Assembly (NCBI RefSeq): GCF_000218235.1
Contig: NZ_GL945017.1
Location: 2,928,422 to 2,992,421, forward strand
Reading direction: 5' to 3'
Length of the DNA: 64,000 bases
Source of the DNA: Hallella multisaccharivorax DSM 17128
Lineage (GTDB): Bacteria > Bacteroidota > Bacteroidia > Bacteroidales > Bacteroidaceae
The notes under the pieces are model-generated. The model made no database searches, had not been told where the DNA came from, and was given only the letters and a program-made list of their open reading frames with translations. This document shows, piece after piece, positions 36,436 through 46,021 of this stretch; within the stretch, counting starts at the first letter, position 1; each line of letters opens with the position of its first letter. The position numbers and the translations under genes were made by a program.

Positions 36436-37415
36436 TGCGTACACTGGACCGAGCTTATCATCTCATAAAAAGCTTCTTGTCTGATTTCTCGGGCAAGGAG
36501 TTTTTGATTTTCCTCTTCTTCCTGGCACTCAGTAGCATTTTCTGGTTGATGATGACACTCAATGAGACCTATGAAGTAGAGTTCAAGGTTCCGATGGTCG
36601 TTACTGGTGTGCCGAAGAATGTGGTAATGACTTCTGAGCCCTCCGATACGATCCGTGTTTCGGTGAGAGATAAGGGCCTTGTCATCCTGCTCTATTCCAC
36701 CTACAAACGCTTTCACCCACTGGCAATCAGGTTTGCAACTTATGCCGATAAGGAGACAGGGCATGGGGAAATCCCATCATCGGATTTGCTGAGACAACTT
36801 CGGTTGCAGGTCTATGGCTCCTCAACCATCACGTCGGTGAAATGTGAGCAGTCCTCATTTTCTTTCAACTACGGACTGAACCGCAGAATCAAGATCATGC
36901 TTACAGGTAAGGTTGTGCCTATCGACAACTATTATTTAGCGCATGTGCAGATTAAGCCAGACAATGCCACGGTCTATGCAAGCCGCCATGTGCTCAGCCG
37001 CATTGGCTCAGTGTTGACAGAGCAGTTGGATATCTCTAATTTCAACGATACGGTGACAAGGGAGATAGGATTACGACCCATTACAGGAGCAAAGATAGTG
37101 CCGATGAAAGTGAAGGTGACCCTTTATCCGGACGTACTTACCGAAGGTTCTGTTGATGTGCCCATCACAACTGTGAACAGACCGAAGGACTTAGTGGTGA
37201 GAACTTTCCCGCAATCGGTTAAGGTGAAATACAATGTAGGGGCTAATGTTTACCGGTTGGTGCGTCCTGCTGACTTTCAGGTTACGGCTGACTTTAAGGA
37301 GATTTCATCTCATCCATCGGATAAGTGCAATATTTACCTGCACAATAATTCACGTTATGCCCGCAATGCAAAATTGGAGGTGTCACAAGTGGACTACCTG
37401 ATAGAGCAGCAATAA
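36435..37415 (+). CDS. YbbR-domain membrane protein (CdaR-like)
   Basis: 326 residues. One N-terminal transmembrane segment at about 24-41 (FLIFLFFLALSSIFWLMM), then an extracytoplasmic body of repeated beta units of the YbbR type (TYEVEFKVPMVVTGVP; GSVDVPITTVNRPKD; VKVKYNVGANVY). In Firmicutes, YbbR proteins (CdaR) regulate a diadenylate cyclase. Whether that applies here is unknown; no cyclase gene is in the window. Overlaps yajC and is followed 21 bases later by coaE. Confidence 0.88.
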   Translation: MRTLDRAYHLIKSFLSDFSGKEFLIFLFFLALSSIFWLMMTLNETYEVEFKVPMVVTGVPKNVVMTSEPSDTIRVSVRDKGLVILLYSTYKRFHPLAIRFATYADKETGHGEIPSSDLLRQLRLQVYGSSTITSVKCEQSSFSFNYGLNRRIKIMLTGKVVPIDNYYLAHVQIKPDNATVYASRHVLSRIGSVLTEQLDISNFNDTVTREIGLRPITGAKIVPMKVKVTLYPDVLTEGSVDVPITTVNRPKDLVVRTFPQSVKVKYNVGANVYRLVRPADFQVTADFKEISSHPSDKCNIYLHNNSRYARNAKLEVSQVDYLIEQQ

Positions 37416-37436
37416 ACTCGTAATTATTAACTATTT

Positions 37437-38042
37437 ATGATAGGGCATTTTGCGATTACGGGTGGAATCGGTAGTGGCAAGAGCTATGTATGTCACACGC
37501 TTGAGGCCTATGGCATCAAAGTTTATGACTGCGATGCGGCTGCGAAAAGACTGTGGGCGACCGACCGAGCTTTACAGAATGGCTTGAAGGCCATTGTGGG
37601 AGATGAGGTCTACAAGGACGGCAACCTGCAGAAAGGGGTATTGGCAACGTTTCTTCTTCAATCGGTATCCAACAAGCTTGCAGTCGATAACCTCGTTCAT
37701 CCGGCTGTAGCCCTCGACTTTCTGCAAAGCGGTCTTAGGTGGTTGGAAAGTGCGGTGTTTTTTGACAGCGGTTTCTATAAACGTCTCGTTTTTGATTTTA
37801 CAGTCTGTGTTTCCGCACCGCTTGATGTCAGAGTGGAGCGTGTAATGAGACGCGATGGCATCAGCCGTGAGAGGGCTATGGAATGGATGGCCAGGCAATG
37901 GCCGCAGGAAGAAGTGGAGCGTCACAGCGATTTTGTTATCGTCAATGACGGTCATCGCGACCTGAACGAGCAGGTTATGGAAATGCTCAATCGGTTGAAT
38001 CAATTGAATTTATCGTCAAATAGACAACATATCAATTATTAA
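37437..38042 (+). CDS. coaE: Dephospho-CoA kinase
   Basis: 201 residues. Last step of coenzyme A synthesis. The P-loop GGIGSGKS is at 9-16; KVYDCDAAAKRLW is the substrate-side motif and RVMRRDGISRERA the lid. The normal length is about 200. Sits between ybbR and the DUF5606 gene, 4 bases before the latter. Confidence 0.95.
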   Translation: MIGHFAITGGIGSGKSYVCHTLEAYGIKVYDCDAAAKRLWATDRALQNGLKAIVGDEVYKDGNLQKGVLATFLLQSVSNKLAVDNLVHPAVALDFLQSGLRWLESAVFFDSGFYKRLVFDFTVCVSAPLDVRVERVMRRDGISRERAMEWMARQWPQEEVERHSDFVIVNDGHRDLNEQVMEMLNRLNQLNLSSNRQHINY

Positions 38043-38046
38043 TAAC

Positions 38047-38499
38047 ATGGAAACAATATTATCTATCTCAGGCAAGCCGGGACTTTACAAGCTCCTCTCA
38101 CACGGAAAGATGAATCTGATCGTTGAGGCAATAGACGCTTCCCATCATCGTACTCCAGTCTTTTCCACCGACAGGGTGACCAGTCTGGGCGACATCGCCA
38201 TGTATACTGATGCCGACGATATTCCTCTCTGGCAGGTACTGGCTAAGGTGGGGGAGAAGGAAGCATCCAAAAAGGCTTCACTCAACTACAGAAAGTGCTC
38301 TGCTAAGGAGTTGCATGACTATTTTGCTGAGGTGCTGCCCAACTATGACCGTGAACGCGTGCATGACAGCGATATTAAGAAGCTGCTGCAATGGTACAAC
38401 ATCCTCGTGGAGAATGGTTACACGGACTTTAAGGAATTGCTTTCTGCTGAACAGGCAGCGGAAGACGGTGAGGCTGCCATTGCAGAGAAGACGGAATAA
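38047..38499 (+). CDS. DUF5606 protein
   Basis: 150 residues, soluble, no signal. The opening SISGKPGLYKLLSHGKMNLI and the ALNYRKCSAKELHDYF-like central segment (here SLNYRKCSAKELHDYF) are the family hallmarks. The first half looks SH3/beta-like, the second helical with DSDIKKLLQWYNILV. The tail is acidic. Always small and Bacteroidota-specific as far as I recall; the role is unknown. Last gene of the nusB operon, followed by a hairpin at 38527-38560. Confidence 0.85.
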   Translation: METILSISGKPGLYKLLSHGKMNLIVEAIDASHHRTPVFSTDRVTSLGDIAMYTDADDIPLWQVLAKVGEKEASKKASLNYRKCSAKELHDYFAEVLPNYDRERVHDSDIKKLLQWYNILVENGYTDFKELLSAEQAAEDGEAAIAEKTE

Positions 38500-38526
38500 G
38501 GTTAAACTTAAAAAAGCATAAATAAT

Positions 38527-38560
38527 AAAGCGCAACACAACATAAGTGCCGCGCTTTTAT
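38527..38560 (+). terminator. Terminator of the nusB operon
   Basis: Stem AAAGCGC (38527-38533) with GCGCTTT (38551-38557), 17-base loop, then TTAT. The -7 box of the next gene starts directly after it. Confidence 0.65.
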
Positions 38561-38568
38561 TAACTTTG
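38561..38568 (+). promoter_or_regulatory. -7 promoter box of the Nif3-like gene
   Basis: TAACTTTG, 20 bases before the GTG start at 38589. The -33 region would fall inside the terminator and shows no TTTG. Confidence 0.5.
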
Positions 38569-38588
38569 TGCCAAATCGTTTTTAAAGC

Positions 38589-39392
38589 GTGAAAATAATA
38601 GGAGTGGTTGATGCCCTTGAGCGTTTCGCGCCTTTGCCCCTGCAGGAGGACTATGATAATGCCGGTCTGCAAGTGGGACTGACAGAGGCCGAGGTTTCAG
38701 GGGCATTATTGTGTCTGGACGTTACCGAGACTGTGCTTGACGAGGCTATGGAGAATGGTTGTAACCTGATAGTGAGCCATCATCCTCTTATCTTTCATCG
38801 GCTGGCCCATATCACGGGTGAGGACGAAGTGCAACGGGTGGTGATGAAAGCTGTCAGAAATGATGTCGCCATCGTGTCTATGCACACCAATCTTGACGCA
38901 GCCGTTGGGGGCGTGAACTATAAGATCGCCTCTAAAATGAATGCGAAAGTGATGGGGAGCCTTGGCGGACATAAAGAAGCAACGGCTGATAACGGTACTG
39001 TGGTTAGCGGAAATGACGGCGTGATGGCTTTGCTTAAAGCTCCCATGGCTGCCGATGATTTCATGGCCATGCTCAAAGAGGTCTTCGACGTGGAGTGCGT
39101 GATGGCTAATGAACTGTTGCGCCGGCCCATCCAGAAGGTGGCTATCTGTGGGGGAGCCGGCGACTTCTTGCTTCCTGAAGCTGTAAAGGCGGGCGCTGAT
39201 GCTTTTGTCACGGGGGAGATGCACTACCATCAGTATTTTGGTCATGAACAAGAGTTGCAGATAGCAGTCATCGGCCATTACCAGAGTGAGCAGTTTACCA
39301 AGGAGATCTTCAGAGAGATCATCGAGAGGAGTTGCCCGGGAGTCAGGTGCGTGCTGTCGGGCATTAACACCAACCCAATCCTTTATTTTTAG
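38589..39392 (+). CDS. Nif3-like dinuclear metal centre protein
   Basis: 267 residues with a GTG start; the family-typical opening KIIGVVDALERFAPLPLQED begins right there, so I trust it. Metal-site motifs: SHHPLIFH (H64, H65), MHTNLDAA (H99, D103), and GHYQSEQF near residue 229. The protein is annotated in databases as GTP cyclohydrolase I type 2 but its real activity is unsettled. Followed 33 bases later by a zinc-ribbon gene; the two genes are neighbours in many Bacteroidota. Confidence 0.93.
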   Translation: MKIIGVVDALERFAPLPLQEDYDNAGLQVGLTEAEVSGALLCLDVTETVLDEAMENGCNLIVSHHPLIFHRLAHITGEDEVQRVVMKAVRNDVAIVSMHTNLDAAVGGVNYKIASKMNAKVMGSLGGHKEATADNGTVVSGNDGVMALLKAPMAADDFMAMLKEVFDVECVMANELLRRPIQKVAICGGAGDFLLPEAVKAGADAFVTGEMHYHQYFGHEQELQIAVIGHYQSEQFTKEIFREIIERSCPGVRCVLSGINTNPILYF

Positions 39393-39425
39393 CGATTCAA
39401 CAAAACAACAAACACATATATTAAT

Positions 39426-40259
39426 ATGGCAACAATCAAGAAGAATTCGTCAGAAATGTCGGTAGAAGAAAAGCTGAAGACGCTTTTCCAGTTACAGGTG
39501 ACGCTTTCGGCTATTGACGAGAAGCGTGCCCTGCGCGGCGAGCTGCCGTTGGAAGTAGGCGATCTTGAGGATGAAATAGCCGGACTCAACACACGCCTGC
39601 AGAAGATACAGGACGAGGTAGCCGACTATCAGAGCGCGGTCTCACAGAAACGTAATGAGATTGAGCAGTACCAGCACAGTGTGGACCACTATAAGGAACA
39701 GCTTGACACCGTGCGGAACAATCGGGAGTATGACAACCTGTCAAAAGAGATAGAGTTCCAAACATTGGAGATCGAACTTGCCAACAAGAAGATCAAGGAG
39801 GCAACCGAGAAGATCACCGAGCGGCAGAGTGACCTCGCCAAGGTACAGGAAACGATTACTGACCGCCAGGCCGACCTGGTCTCAAAGCGTGCAGAGCTTG
39901 ATGATATTATGCAGGAGACCCGTGAGGCCGAGGCTGACTTGAAGGATAGGGCAAAGGAGTTGGAGGCGAAGATAGAGCCTCGCCTGCTTCAGAGTTTCAA
40001 GCGCATCCGCAAGTCTGCGCGTAATGGACTGGGTATTGTTTACGTGCAGCGTGACGCGTGCGGAGGTTGTTTCAACAAAATTCCGCCACAGCGGCAGCTG
40101 GACATCAAGCAACATAAGAAGATCATCGTGTGTGAGTATTGCGGTCGCATCCTGATTGACCCAGAGCTTGCCGGTGTAAAGACGGGGACACCTGATGAGA
40201 CGAAGCCGAGACGGAAGCGTACTTCCAGGAAGAAGAAAGAAGAAACCGAGGCGGAGTAA
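39426..40259 (+). CDS. C4-type zinc-ribbon coiled-coil protein
   Basis: 277 residues. A long coiled coil (about 40-185, heptads such as LEDEIAGLNTRLQKIQDEV) is followed by a zinc ribbon: CGGCFNKIPP and CEYCGRIL supply four cysteines around residues 212-240. A basic tail (RRKRTSRKKKEE) ends it. This is the zf-RING_7 / CT398-like architecture, thought to hold nucleic acid or protein partners; precise role unknown. Confidence 0.9.
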   Translation: MATIKKNSSEMSVEEKLKTLFQLQVTLSAIDEKRALRGELPLEVGDLEDEIAGLNTRLQKIQDEVADYQSAVSQKRNEIEQYQHSVDHYKEQLDTVRNNREYDNLSKEIEFQTLEIELANKKIKEATEKITERQSDLAKVQETITDRQADLVSKRAELDDIMQETREAEADLKDRAKELEAKIEPRLLQSFKRIRKSARNGLGIVYVQRDACGGCFNKIPPQRQLDIKQHKKIIVCEYCGRILIDPELAGVKTGTPDETKPRRKRTSRKKKEETEAE

Positions 40260-40918
40260 TTTCCCGTTTGAGGGGTGTCGATACATCCGTATGCAGGATG
40301 TGGTTCCTGTGACCATCTGCGAAGTCATTGATGATCAATGCTATTGTGGGCGGCCATGAGAACCGCGTCCAACTGTTTTTACCTTTTGCCGCAAGATCTG
40401 TTTTAGATGTTATAAAATATTGAAAGGGCTGGGAGGATAGCCGGGCAAATCTATACGATACTCTTGCAGGAGAGTCTGTAAAGTGTAAAGAAATCTATCA
40501 AAAAAAAGCACCTTGCGGAGCACACGTTTTAGGAAAGCAAACTGACTTTCAGCGTGTAATAAATAGGACAAAAACGTATTTTCAGCCATTTAAAAGTGGA
40601 GAGAAATGGTATTTCTATTGTATGAGACGGCCTCTACAGTTGAATCGCATCGCCTTTATGGTGCAATCGCATCGCCAAACAAGCGTAGAGACGTGGCGTT
40701 TCAATTGTAATGGCAAATGAAATGAGACGACAAAAGGGCTCCATAAAAGCACGATAGATGATAAACAGCTGATTGATAACATCTTGCCAATTCAGCCATG
40801 AATGCGTTTTTTTAACCAGGAGGACAGGTCGACTTGTAAGAATCGATTCTCAGAAAGCAATTTGTCATTTAAAATTCAAGTTGTCTGTCATCCGTCTGGA
40901 GTGTCTCATCAAGATGCT
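40260..40918. other. Convergent intergenic space with a 22-base array
   Basis: 659 bases between two converging genes. Apart from the array at 40631-40696 I find only small stems (for example ACTCT/AGAGT near 40460) and no supported gene or RNA. The open frames here are short and lack protein-like sequence. Confidence 0.5.
40631..40696. repeat. 22-base-period intergenic array, two clear units and a diverged third
   Basis: Units at 40631-40652 and 40653-40674 share the end AATCGCATCG; the third (40675-40696) is diverged but keeps the length and a GTAGAGACG word. The unit matches that at 53.6 kb (CTTTAYRGTG then GCATCGC). Confidence 0.8.
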
Positions 40919-41698
40919 TTATCCTCTGATCCCTCTTGCTTTCCAGATGGTCTCCTTTGCGGCGTTGATTTCCTGGAATTTCTTTTCTGCTGCTTTGCGA
41001 ACGTCTTCGCCCAGTGTGGCCACCCTGTCGGGATGATTCTTCAAAGCCAGTTTTCGGTAAGCGGCTTTCAGCTCATCGTCTGTGGCGGTGGGTTCGACGC
41101 ACAACACTTTGTAGGCGGCATCCAGAGAAGAGGAAGCGTCGTGGAGGTTAAGCATGCTGTCGAGATCGGATGGATCCATGCCCAATTCCACAGCGCACTC
41201 GCGTAGGGCACTCACCTCTCCGGGAGACACCACGCCGTCGGCCTGAGCGATAATAACCAGGAAGTGGAGCAGTTCGAGGCGTTGTGCGTAGGGCATATAT
41301 AGTCGGAGCTGCCGGCACGAGCTCATCACGGCCGACTTAAACTCGCCCATGCCCAGCCGTTTCTGCTGGTCGAAGAGCTTGAGAAGGATCTGTTCGCCCT
41401 CACTGACAGCAGCTTCTCCGAAGTTGTTTCTCAGAAACGAGCGCACGACATTCATCTCAGAGTGCATCACCCGTCCATCGGCACGGATGATGTAAGAGGC
41501 CAGTACCAATAGCGAGAAGCGGAAGGTATTGCGCTGGCCTTCATAGACTTGCTGTTGCGTTTGTGTGCCATCCCCCTCCAGCTCTGCAGGCTCTGTGCTC
41601 TTGTCGAAGAGTGATCCTAATACGAAGCCTGCGATGGCACCTAAAGGACCAGCCGCCATGAGGCCTAAAAATCCTCCTATCCATTTTCCCATTGTCAT
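40919..41698 (-). CDS. TerB/DnaJ-domain membrane co-chaperone, DjlA-like
   Basis: 259 residues from the ATG at 41698 (an ATG at 41692 is also possible). A glycine-rich hydrophobic N-terminus (WIGGFLGLMAAGPLGAIAGFVLG) gives one membrane segment. A TerB-type helical domain follows (about 60-180), then a C-terminal J domain with the HPD triad in KNHPDRVA. DjlA proteins stimulate DnaK at the inner membrane. Single gene, convergent with the zinc-ribbon gene. Confidence 0.9.
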   Translation of the reverse strand: MTMGKWIGGFLGLMAAGPLGAIAGFVLGSLFDKSTEPAELEGDGTQTQQQVYEGQRNTFRFSLLVLASYIIRADGRVMHSEMNVVRSFLRNNFGEAAVSEGEQILLKLFDQQKRLGMGEFKSAVMSSCRQLRLYMPYAQRLELLHFLVIIAQADGVVSPGEVSALRECAVELGMDPSDLDSMLNLHDASSSLDAAYKVLCVEPTATDDELKAAYRKLALKNHPDRVATLGEDVRKAAEKKFQEINAAKETIWKARGIRG

Positions 41699-41789
41699 AT
41701 TCTGCCAAAGTAAAACTTGTTTGTCGTTATTCCCTTGCAAAATTACTAAAAAAGGGTTGCCGACAATTAGTTTTTTGTGGGATTTTCAG

Positions 41790-41797
41790 TAACTTTG
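41790..41797 (+). promoter_or_regulatory. -7 promoter box of the 68-residue membrane protein gene
   Basis: TAACTTTG, 32 bases before the ATG at 41830. No -33 TTTG at the right distance. Confidence 0.5.
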
Positions 41798-41829
41798 CCG
41801 AAAATTATCAATTAAAACACGATAGCATT

Positions 41830-42036
41830 ATGAGCATTGCATTAGCTTTGATACTCTTTCTTGTCGTAGCATGCCTGTTGTGGGGCATTGGAGAGCTGCA
41901 TTACAAAAACTTCAATTATGTAGAGGATATTCCCCACCACGCTGACCCCACGGCACATCAGGCAGGACCTTATGTTGAGAAAAACATTCGTGACATCATG
42001 AAGGATAATTCGACAAGAGGCTATAGCGCTGTATAA
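41830..42036 (+). CDS. Small single-pass membrane protein, function unknown
   Basis: 68 residues from the ATG at 41830; an upstream extension would run through the promoter. Residues 2-19 form one transmembrane helix (SIALALILFLVVACLLWG), followed by a soluble tail rich in His, Asp and Asn (NYVEDIPHHADPTAHQ). I do not recognise the family. It has its own promoter box and a short hairpin-like GC stretch after it (GCAGGCTTCC / GGAGGTCTGCC near 42065-42095) that may terminate it. Confidence 0.7.
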   Translation: MSIALALILFLVVACLLWGIGELHYKNFNYVEDIPHHADPTAHQAGPYVEKNIRDIMKDNSTRGYSAV

Positions 42037-42117
42037 GTTTTTATTCTTCTGACAGTCAGGAACAGGCAGGCTTCCGTTTTGGAGGTCTGCCTGTTGTGTT
42101 TTCCCCATGTCAGGTTT

Positions 42118-42993
42118 TTATTGCATGAAGATGGTGATGGTGTAAAGGTAAATGACAGCTGCAGGGATGGCAAGGAGGCTGGAGTCGAAACGGTCCATCA
42201 TTCCGCCGTGGCCCGGCAGTATCTTTCCGCTGTCCTTGACGCCTATGGTGCGCTTGAAGAGGCTCTCAACAAGGTCTCCCCATGTACCGAATATCACGAT
42301 GACAGCCCCAAGTCCAAGCCATTGCCACTCATTGAGGGAGTGCGGCTCAGCACCATTATTTGCAAAATAGCCGATCACTCCGGCAATGACGACAGCGAAG
42401 ATGCCACCGCCGATACTGCCTTCCCAGGTCTTCCCCGGTGAGATGCGGGGGAAAAGCTTATGCTTTCCAAACAGAGAGCCGAAGCAGTAAGCGCCCGTGT
42501 CATTGGCCCATAACAGGATAAAGACCGAGAGAGGCAGCAGCATGTCATATCCGGAAAAGTCACCATTGGCATCGCGATGAAAGGCGAGTACGTTGATGAG
42601 GGCCAGCGGCATGGCTATATACATCTGACCGAGCATGGTGTAGGCCATATTGTTGACCGCGTCGCGGTTCTTTGCATATAGCTCACTGATGAGCAGGTAG
42701 ATAATCGTAAGTACGTAGGGCATCATTACGGCGAAGCCTCTCACGACATCCAAACTCCACAGCGCTACGGCGATAAAGAGATAAACTCCACCTACAGTAG
42801 AGATAAAGCGGTTGATGTTGACGTTTGCCACGCGGTCGTTCACCAGCCCTGAGTATTCCCAGAGAGTCAGTCCCGTGATAATGGCAAAGAGCAGCATCAT
42901 CGCTGAAGCATTGAGGAATCCCGCCACCATAATGGCGACGAAGAGCACGCCGGTGATAGTCCGGACAATCAGATTCTTCTGTTTTTCTGTCAT
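42118..42993 (-). CDS. cdsA: Phosphatidate cytidylyltransferase
   Basis: 291 residues from the ATG at 42993. Makes CDP-diacylglycerol for phospholipid synthesis. Seven to eight hydrophobic helices and the C-terminal CdsA signature: SPGKTWEGSIGG, GDLVESLFKR and VKDSGKILPGHGGMMDRFDS with the metal-binding aspartates. Third gene of rsfS-ftsH-cdsA, 26 bases after ftsH. Confidence 0.95.
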   Translation of the reverse strand: MTEKQKNLIVRTITGVLFVAIMVAGFLNASAMMLLFAIITGLTLWEYSGLVNDRVANVNINRFISTVGGVYLFIAVALWSLDVVRGFAVMMPYVLTIIYLLISELYAKNRDAVNNMAYTMLGQMYIAMPLALINVLAFHRDANGDFSGYDMLLPLSVFILLWANDTGAYCFGSLFGKHKLFPRISPGKTWEGSIGGGIFAVVIAGVIGYFANNGAEPHSLNEWQWLGLGAVIVIFGTWGDLVESLFKRTIGVKDSGKILPGHGGMMDRFDSSLLAIPAAVIYLYTITIFMQ

Positions 42994-43019
42994 AATTTCA
43001 GCGTATTGTCTTGATACAG

Positions 43020-45110
43020 TCAATCTTTTTTATTTTCGTCAGTCTCCTTCTTTTGATCAGCCACAGCCTTATCGTGCTCAGCCTGTGCCTGCTTCACCTC
43101 GTCAGGCATGTCTTCGAGCTTTGGAGTCTCGGCCTCTAACTTGGCATTCTTTTCAGCTTCAAGCTTGTCGTTTTCTTTTATCAACTCCTCCGATCGGCTT
43201 GTCCACGGGCGTTTTCCGAATATTTTCTCCACATCCTCTCGGTAGATCACTTCTTTCTCAAAGAGAAGTTGTGCCAGAGCGGCATGCCCATCTTTATGAT
43301 CGGTGAGAATCTGTTTGGCACGGGCATATTGCTCATTTACAATTTTCAGGACTTCATCATCGATGATCTTTGCCGTGGTCTCACTGTAGGGACGCTGGAA
43401 GGAATAGTCATTATTATTATAATAGCAGATGTTTGGCAGTCGGTCACTCATTCCTGTATATGCCACCATGCCGAAAGCTGCTTTGGTAGAGCGTTCCAAA
43501 TCGTTCATAGCCCCCGTTGAGATGGAACCAATGAAGAGGTCTTCGGCCGCACGGCCGCCAAGTAGTGAGCAGATTTGGTCGAGTTCTTCTTCTTTAGTGG
43601 TGATGACGCGCTCTTCCGGAATATACCAGGCGGCGCCGAGTGCTTGCCCACGGGGGACGATGGTGACTTTGACCAGAGGGTTAGCATATTTGCAGAACCA
43701 GCTGATGGTGGCGTGGCCTGCCTCGTGAATGGCGATAGCGCGCTTCTCATTGGCAGTCATCACCTTGGTTTTCTTTTCCAGTCCGCCTACGATACGGTCG
43801 ACAGCGTTGAGGAAGTCTTGTTTTGAGACGACTTTCTTATTGTGCCTTGCCGCTATCAGGGCAGCTTCGTTACAGACGTTGGCAATGTCGGCCCCCGAGA
43901 ATCCCGGTGTTTGCCGGGCCAGGAAGTCTACATCGAGATCGTTGCCACGCTTCAGGGGCTTGAGATGCACGAGGAAGATAGCCTTTCTTTCTGCCAGATC
44001 CGGAAGGTCGACATGAATCTGCCGGTCGAAACGTCCGGCACGCAGCAGGGCTTTGTCGAGCATGTCAGCACGGTTGGTAGCGGCAAGCACGATAACACCC
44101 GAGTTGGTGCCGAAGCCGTCCATTTCTGTCAGCAGAGCGTTAAGTGTGTTCTCACGCTCATCATTCCCTCCCATAGAAGGGTTCTTTGATCTGGCACGAC
44201 CAACTGCGTCGATCTCATCGATAAAGATGATGCATGGTGCTTTCTGCTTTGCCTGTGCAAAGACATCGCGCACACGGCTGGCACCGACACCGACAAACAT
44301 TTCCACAAAGTCGGAGCCTGACATGGAGAAGAAAGGCACTCCGGCTTCACCGGCCACGGCTTTTGCCAAAAGGGTCTTACCTGTTCCCGGGGGTCCGATG
44401 AGCAGAGCTCCCTTGGGGATTTTGCCTCCTAACTCAGTATATTTCTTTGGGTTCTTCAAGAAGTCAACAATTTCCTGCACTTCTTGCTTGGCTCCCTCTT
44501 GCCCTGCAACGTCTTTGAAGGTAATGCCCATCTCGTTGCCTTTCTCGTACAGGCGGGCTTTACTTTTGCCGACATTGAAGATGCCTCCACCACCTCCAAT
44601 GCCTGCGCTGCCGCTCATACCCCGGCTGAACATCCATATAATGAAGAAGAGGAAGATTAGGGGTCCCAAGTTGATAAGTATGCTCCAAAAGTCGGTGCCG
44701 CGCTCATTATCGTAGCTATAACCTGCAAACTTGTGCTTCTGCTGCTGGTTGTCGAGAAACTTCTCCAGTTCGTCAATGGATCCAAACTGTACACTTACCC
44801 ATGGGCTGGTGCCCACTTGTTGCGCCGACATGTTGAAGACGGTGCGGATATACTGAGGCTTGACAAACATCTTAAGCGTGTTGTCGCTCTTGTTGATGAC
44901 TACACGTTGGGCGAAACCTTTCTCCACGTAGGTTTTAAAGTCACTGTAACTCACCTCTTGACTGGAGCTTCCCTTGATGATGGAACCACCTCCGCCTGAG
45001 AAGAGCATGATGGCAAGCACTACAGCTACGATGATATAGAGCCAGTTCATGTTGAACCGGGGCATCTTTGGCTGTTGCTGGTTGTTTGGATTGAATTGCC
45101 TGTTATCCAT
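43020..45110 (-). CDS. ftsH: ATP-dependent zinc metalloprotease FtsH
   Basis: 696 residues. Transmembrane segments at about 23-38 and 142-162 flank a periplasmic domain. The AAA module has Walker A GPPGTGKT at 239-246, Walker B IIFIDEID ending near 301, and the arginine finger region RAGRFDR at about 357-363. The zinc site HEAGH is at 462-466. The hexamer degrades membrane and regulatory proteins. The C-terminal tail beyond about 640 is Glu/Lys-rich. Middle gene of an operon with rsfS and cdsA. Confidence 0.98.
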   Translation of the reverse strand: MDNRQFNPNNQQQPKMPRFNMNWLYIIVAVVLAIMLFSGGGGSIIKGSSSQEVSYSDFKTYVEKGFAQRVVINKSDNTLKMFVKPQYIRTVFNMSAQQVGTSPWVSVQFGSIDELEKFLDNQQQKHKFAGYSYDNERGTDFWSILINLGPLIFLFFIIWMFSRGMSGSAGIGGGGGIFNVGKSKARLYEKGNEMGITFKDVAGQEGAKQEVQEIVDFLKNPKKYTELGGKIPKGALLIGPPGTGKTLLAKAVAGEAGVPFFSMSGSDFVEMFVGVGASRVRDVFAQAKQKAPCIIFIDEIDAVGRARSKNPSMGGNDERENTLNALLTEMDGFGTNSGVIVLAATNRADMLDKALLRAGRFDRQIHVDLPDLAERKAIFLVHLKPLKRGNDLDVDFLARQTPGFSGADIANVCNEAALIAARHNKKVVSKQDFLNAVDRIVGGLEKKTKVMTANEKRAIAIHEAGHATISWFCKYANPLVKVTIVPRGQALGAAWYIPEERVITTKEEELDQICSLLGGRAAEDLFIGSISTGAMNDLERSTKAAFGMVAYTGMSDRLPNICYYNNNDYSFQRPYSETTAKIIDDEVLKIVNEQYARAKQILTDHKDGHAALAQLLFEKEVIYREDVEKIFGKRPWTSRSEELIKENDKLEAEKNAKLEAETPKLEDMPDEVKQAQAEHDKAVADQKKETDENKKD

Positions 45111-45135
45111 AGTTGTATTGTTGTTTTTGCTTTGA

Positions 45136-45507
45136 TTAAATTACCTGGGCGTGTGCGGGTGTTGAAATGTCTGCGTCTTCCCATAGGTGCTCTAAGTCGT
45201 AGAAGGCACGTGGCCCAGGGAGAAAAATATGCACGATGATGTCAACGAAATCTATGGCCACCCATTGGTCGCTGCCCAGACCGTTGACTCCGACTGGTTT
45301 TTCACTTTCCTTGTCGCGGCATTTGTCGCCCACCGATTGTGCGATGGCTTCTACCTGTGCAGGTGAACCACCTTGACAGATAACAAAATAGTTGGCGATA
45401 GCTCCTTCGATGTGGTGGAGATCTACGATACGAATGTCCTCACCTTTTTTGTCTTCAATTGCTTCGATAATAGTCTTGAGCAGTGCTTCTGTTGATGTTG
45501 ATTTCAT
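45136..45507 (-). CDS. rsfS: Ribosome silencing factor
   Basis: 123 residues from the ATG at 45507; a longer frame runs into the promoter. Family landmarks are VDLHHIEGAIANYFVICQG, GLGSDQWVAIDFVDIIVHIF and the YDLEHLWEDA ending. It binds L14 and keeps 50S subunits apart from 30S in starved cells. First gene of the ftsH operon, with a strong promoter at 45562-45592. Confidence 0.95.
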   Translation of the reverse strand: MKSTSTEALLKTIIEAIEDKKGEDIRIVDLHHIEGAIANYFVICQGGSPAQVEAIAQSVGDKCRDKESEKPVGVNGLGSDQWVAIDFVDIIVHIFLPGPRAFYDLEHLWEDADISTPAHAQVI

Positions 45508-45561
45508 GCAGTGTTGATATACAATAATTATCTTTTGTGTGTCAATGCTTCTATAATACAA

Positions 45562-45592
45562 CAAAGTTAGTGAAAAACACAGGAATTACAAA
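45562..45592 (-). promoter_or_regulatory. Promoter of rsfS-ftsH-cdsA
   Basis: On the minus strand TTTG (45589-45592), 19 bases, TAACTTTG (45562-45569), 54 bases before the rsfS ATG. Confidence 0.78.
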
Positions 45593-45812
45593 GAATATTA
45601 ATCTTATTTTTATTATTTTGTGGAGGTGACAGGACAGCGATATGACACAATGTCATTGCGGGAAAAACAGTCGGGTGGGTTGAATGGGCCATTGATGACA
45701 ATGATGTTTGTCAATGGACGGATAAATATGCCATGAACTGATTTGCCTTGGGTTGTTTCATCGATTGTGTAGCGTATTGTAATGGGCCTTTTCAAAAAAA
45801 GTTGTTGAAAAG

Positions 45813-45844
45813 TTTGGTGGGGTTATAAAAAGTCAGTAACTTTG
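45813..45844 (+). promoter_or_regulatory. Promoter of tRNA-Gln
   Basis: TTTG (45813-45816), 20 bases, TAACTTTG (45837-45844), 36 bases before the tRNA 5' end. Confidence 0.8.
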
Positions 45845-45880
45845 CACTCGTCATTCGAAAATAAGAGTAGTGAGACAAAT

Positions 45881-45951
45881 TGGGGTATGGTGTAATGGTA
45901 ACACTACAGATTCTGGTCCTGTCATTCTTGGTTCGAGTCCGAGTACCCCAA
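45881..45951 (+). tRNA. tRNA-Gln (anticodon CTG)
   Basis: 71 bases. Acceptor TGGGGTA/TACCCCA; D arm GTGT-AATGGTA-ACAC; anticodon arm ACAGA-TTCTGGT-CCTGT with anticodon CTG and an A-C mismatch next to the loop; T arm CTTGG-TTCGAGT-CCGAG. Discriminator A, CCA not encoded. Confidence 0.96.
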
Positions 45952-45957
45952 CAATGT

Positions 45958-45986
45958 AGAGATCAAGCTTTTCTTGCTTGGTCTCT
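45958..45986 (+). terminator. Terminator of tRNA-Gln
   Basis: An 11-base stem (45958-45968 with 45976-45986, one T-G pair), 7-base loop, then TTTCGTTTTC. It begins 6 bases past the tRNA. Confidence 0.88.
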
Positions 45987-46021
45987 TTTCGTTTTCTTAA
46001 GAAGGTAAAGATTACTCTATT

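Larger units (their letters stand above)
45508..45880. other. Divergent promoter region between rsfS and tRNA-Gln
   Basis: About 370 bases with the rsfS promoter at one end and the tRNA-Gln promoter at the other. In between, CCATTGA and TCAATGG (45689-45717) form a small stem. No gene is supported. Confidence 0.5.

Noticed and set aside
40260..40600. A structured RNA gene in the convergent space after the zinc-ribbon gene
   Set aside because: Only short stems of five pairs are visible, with no promoter-terminator frame and no match to an RNA family I know.
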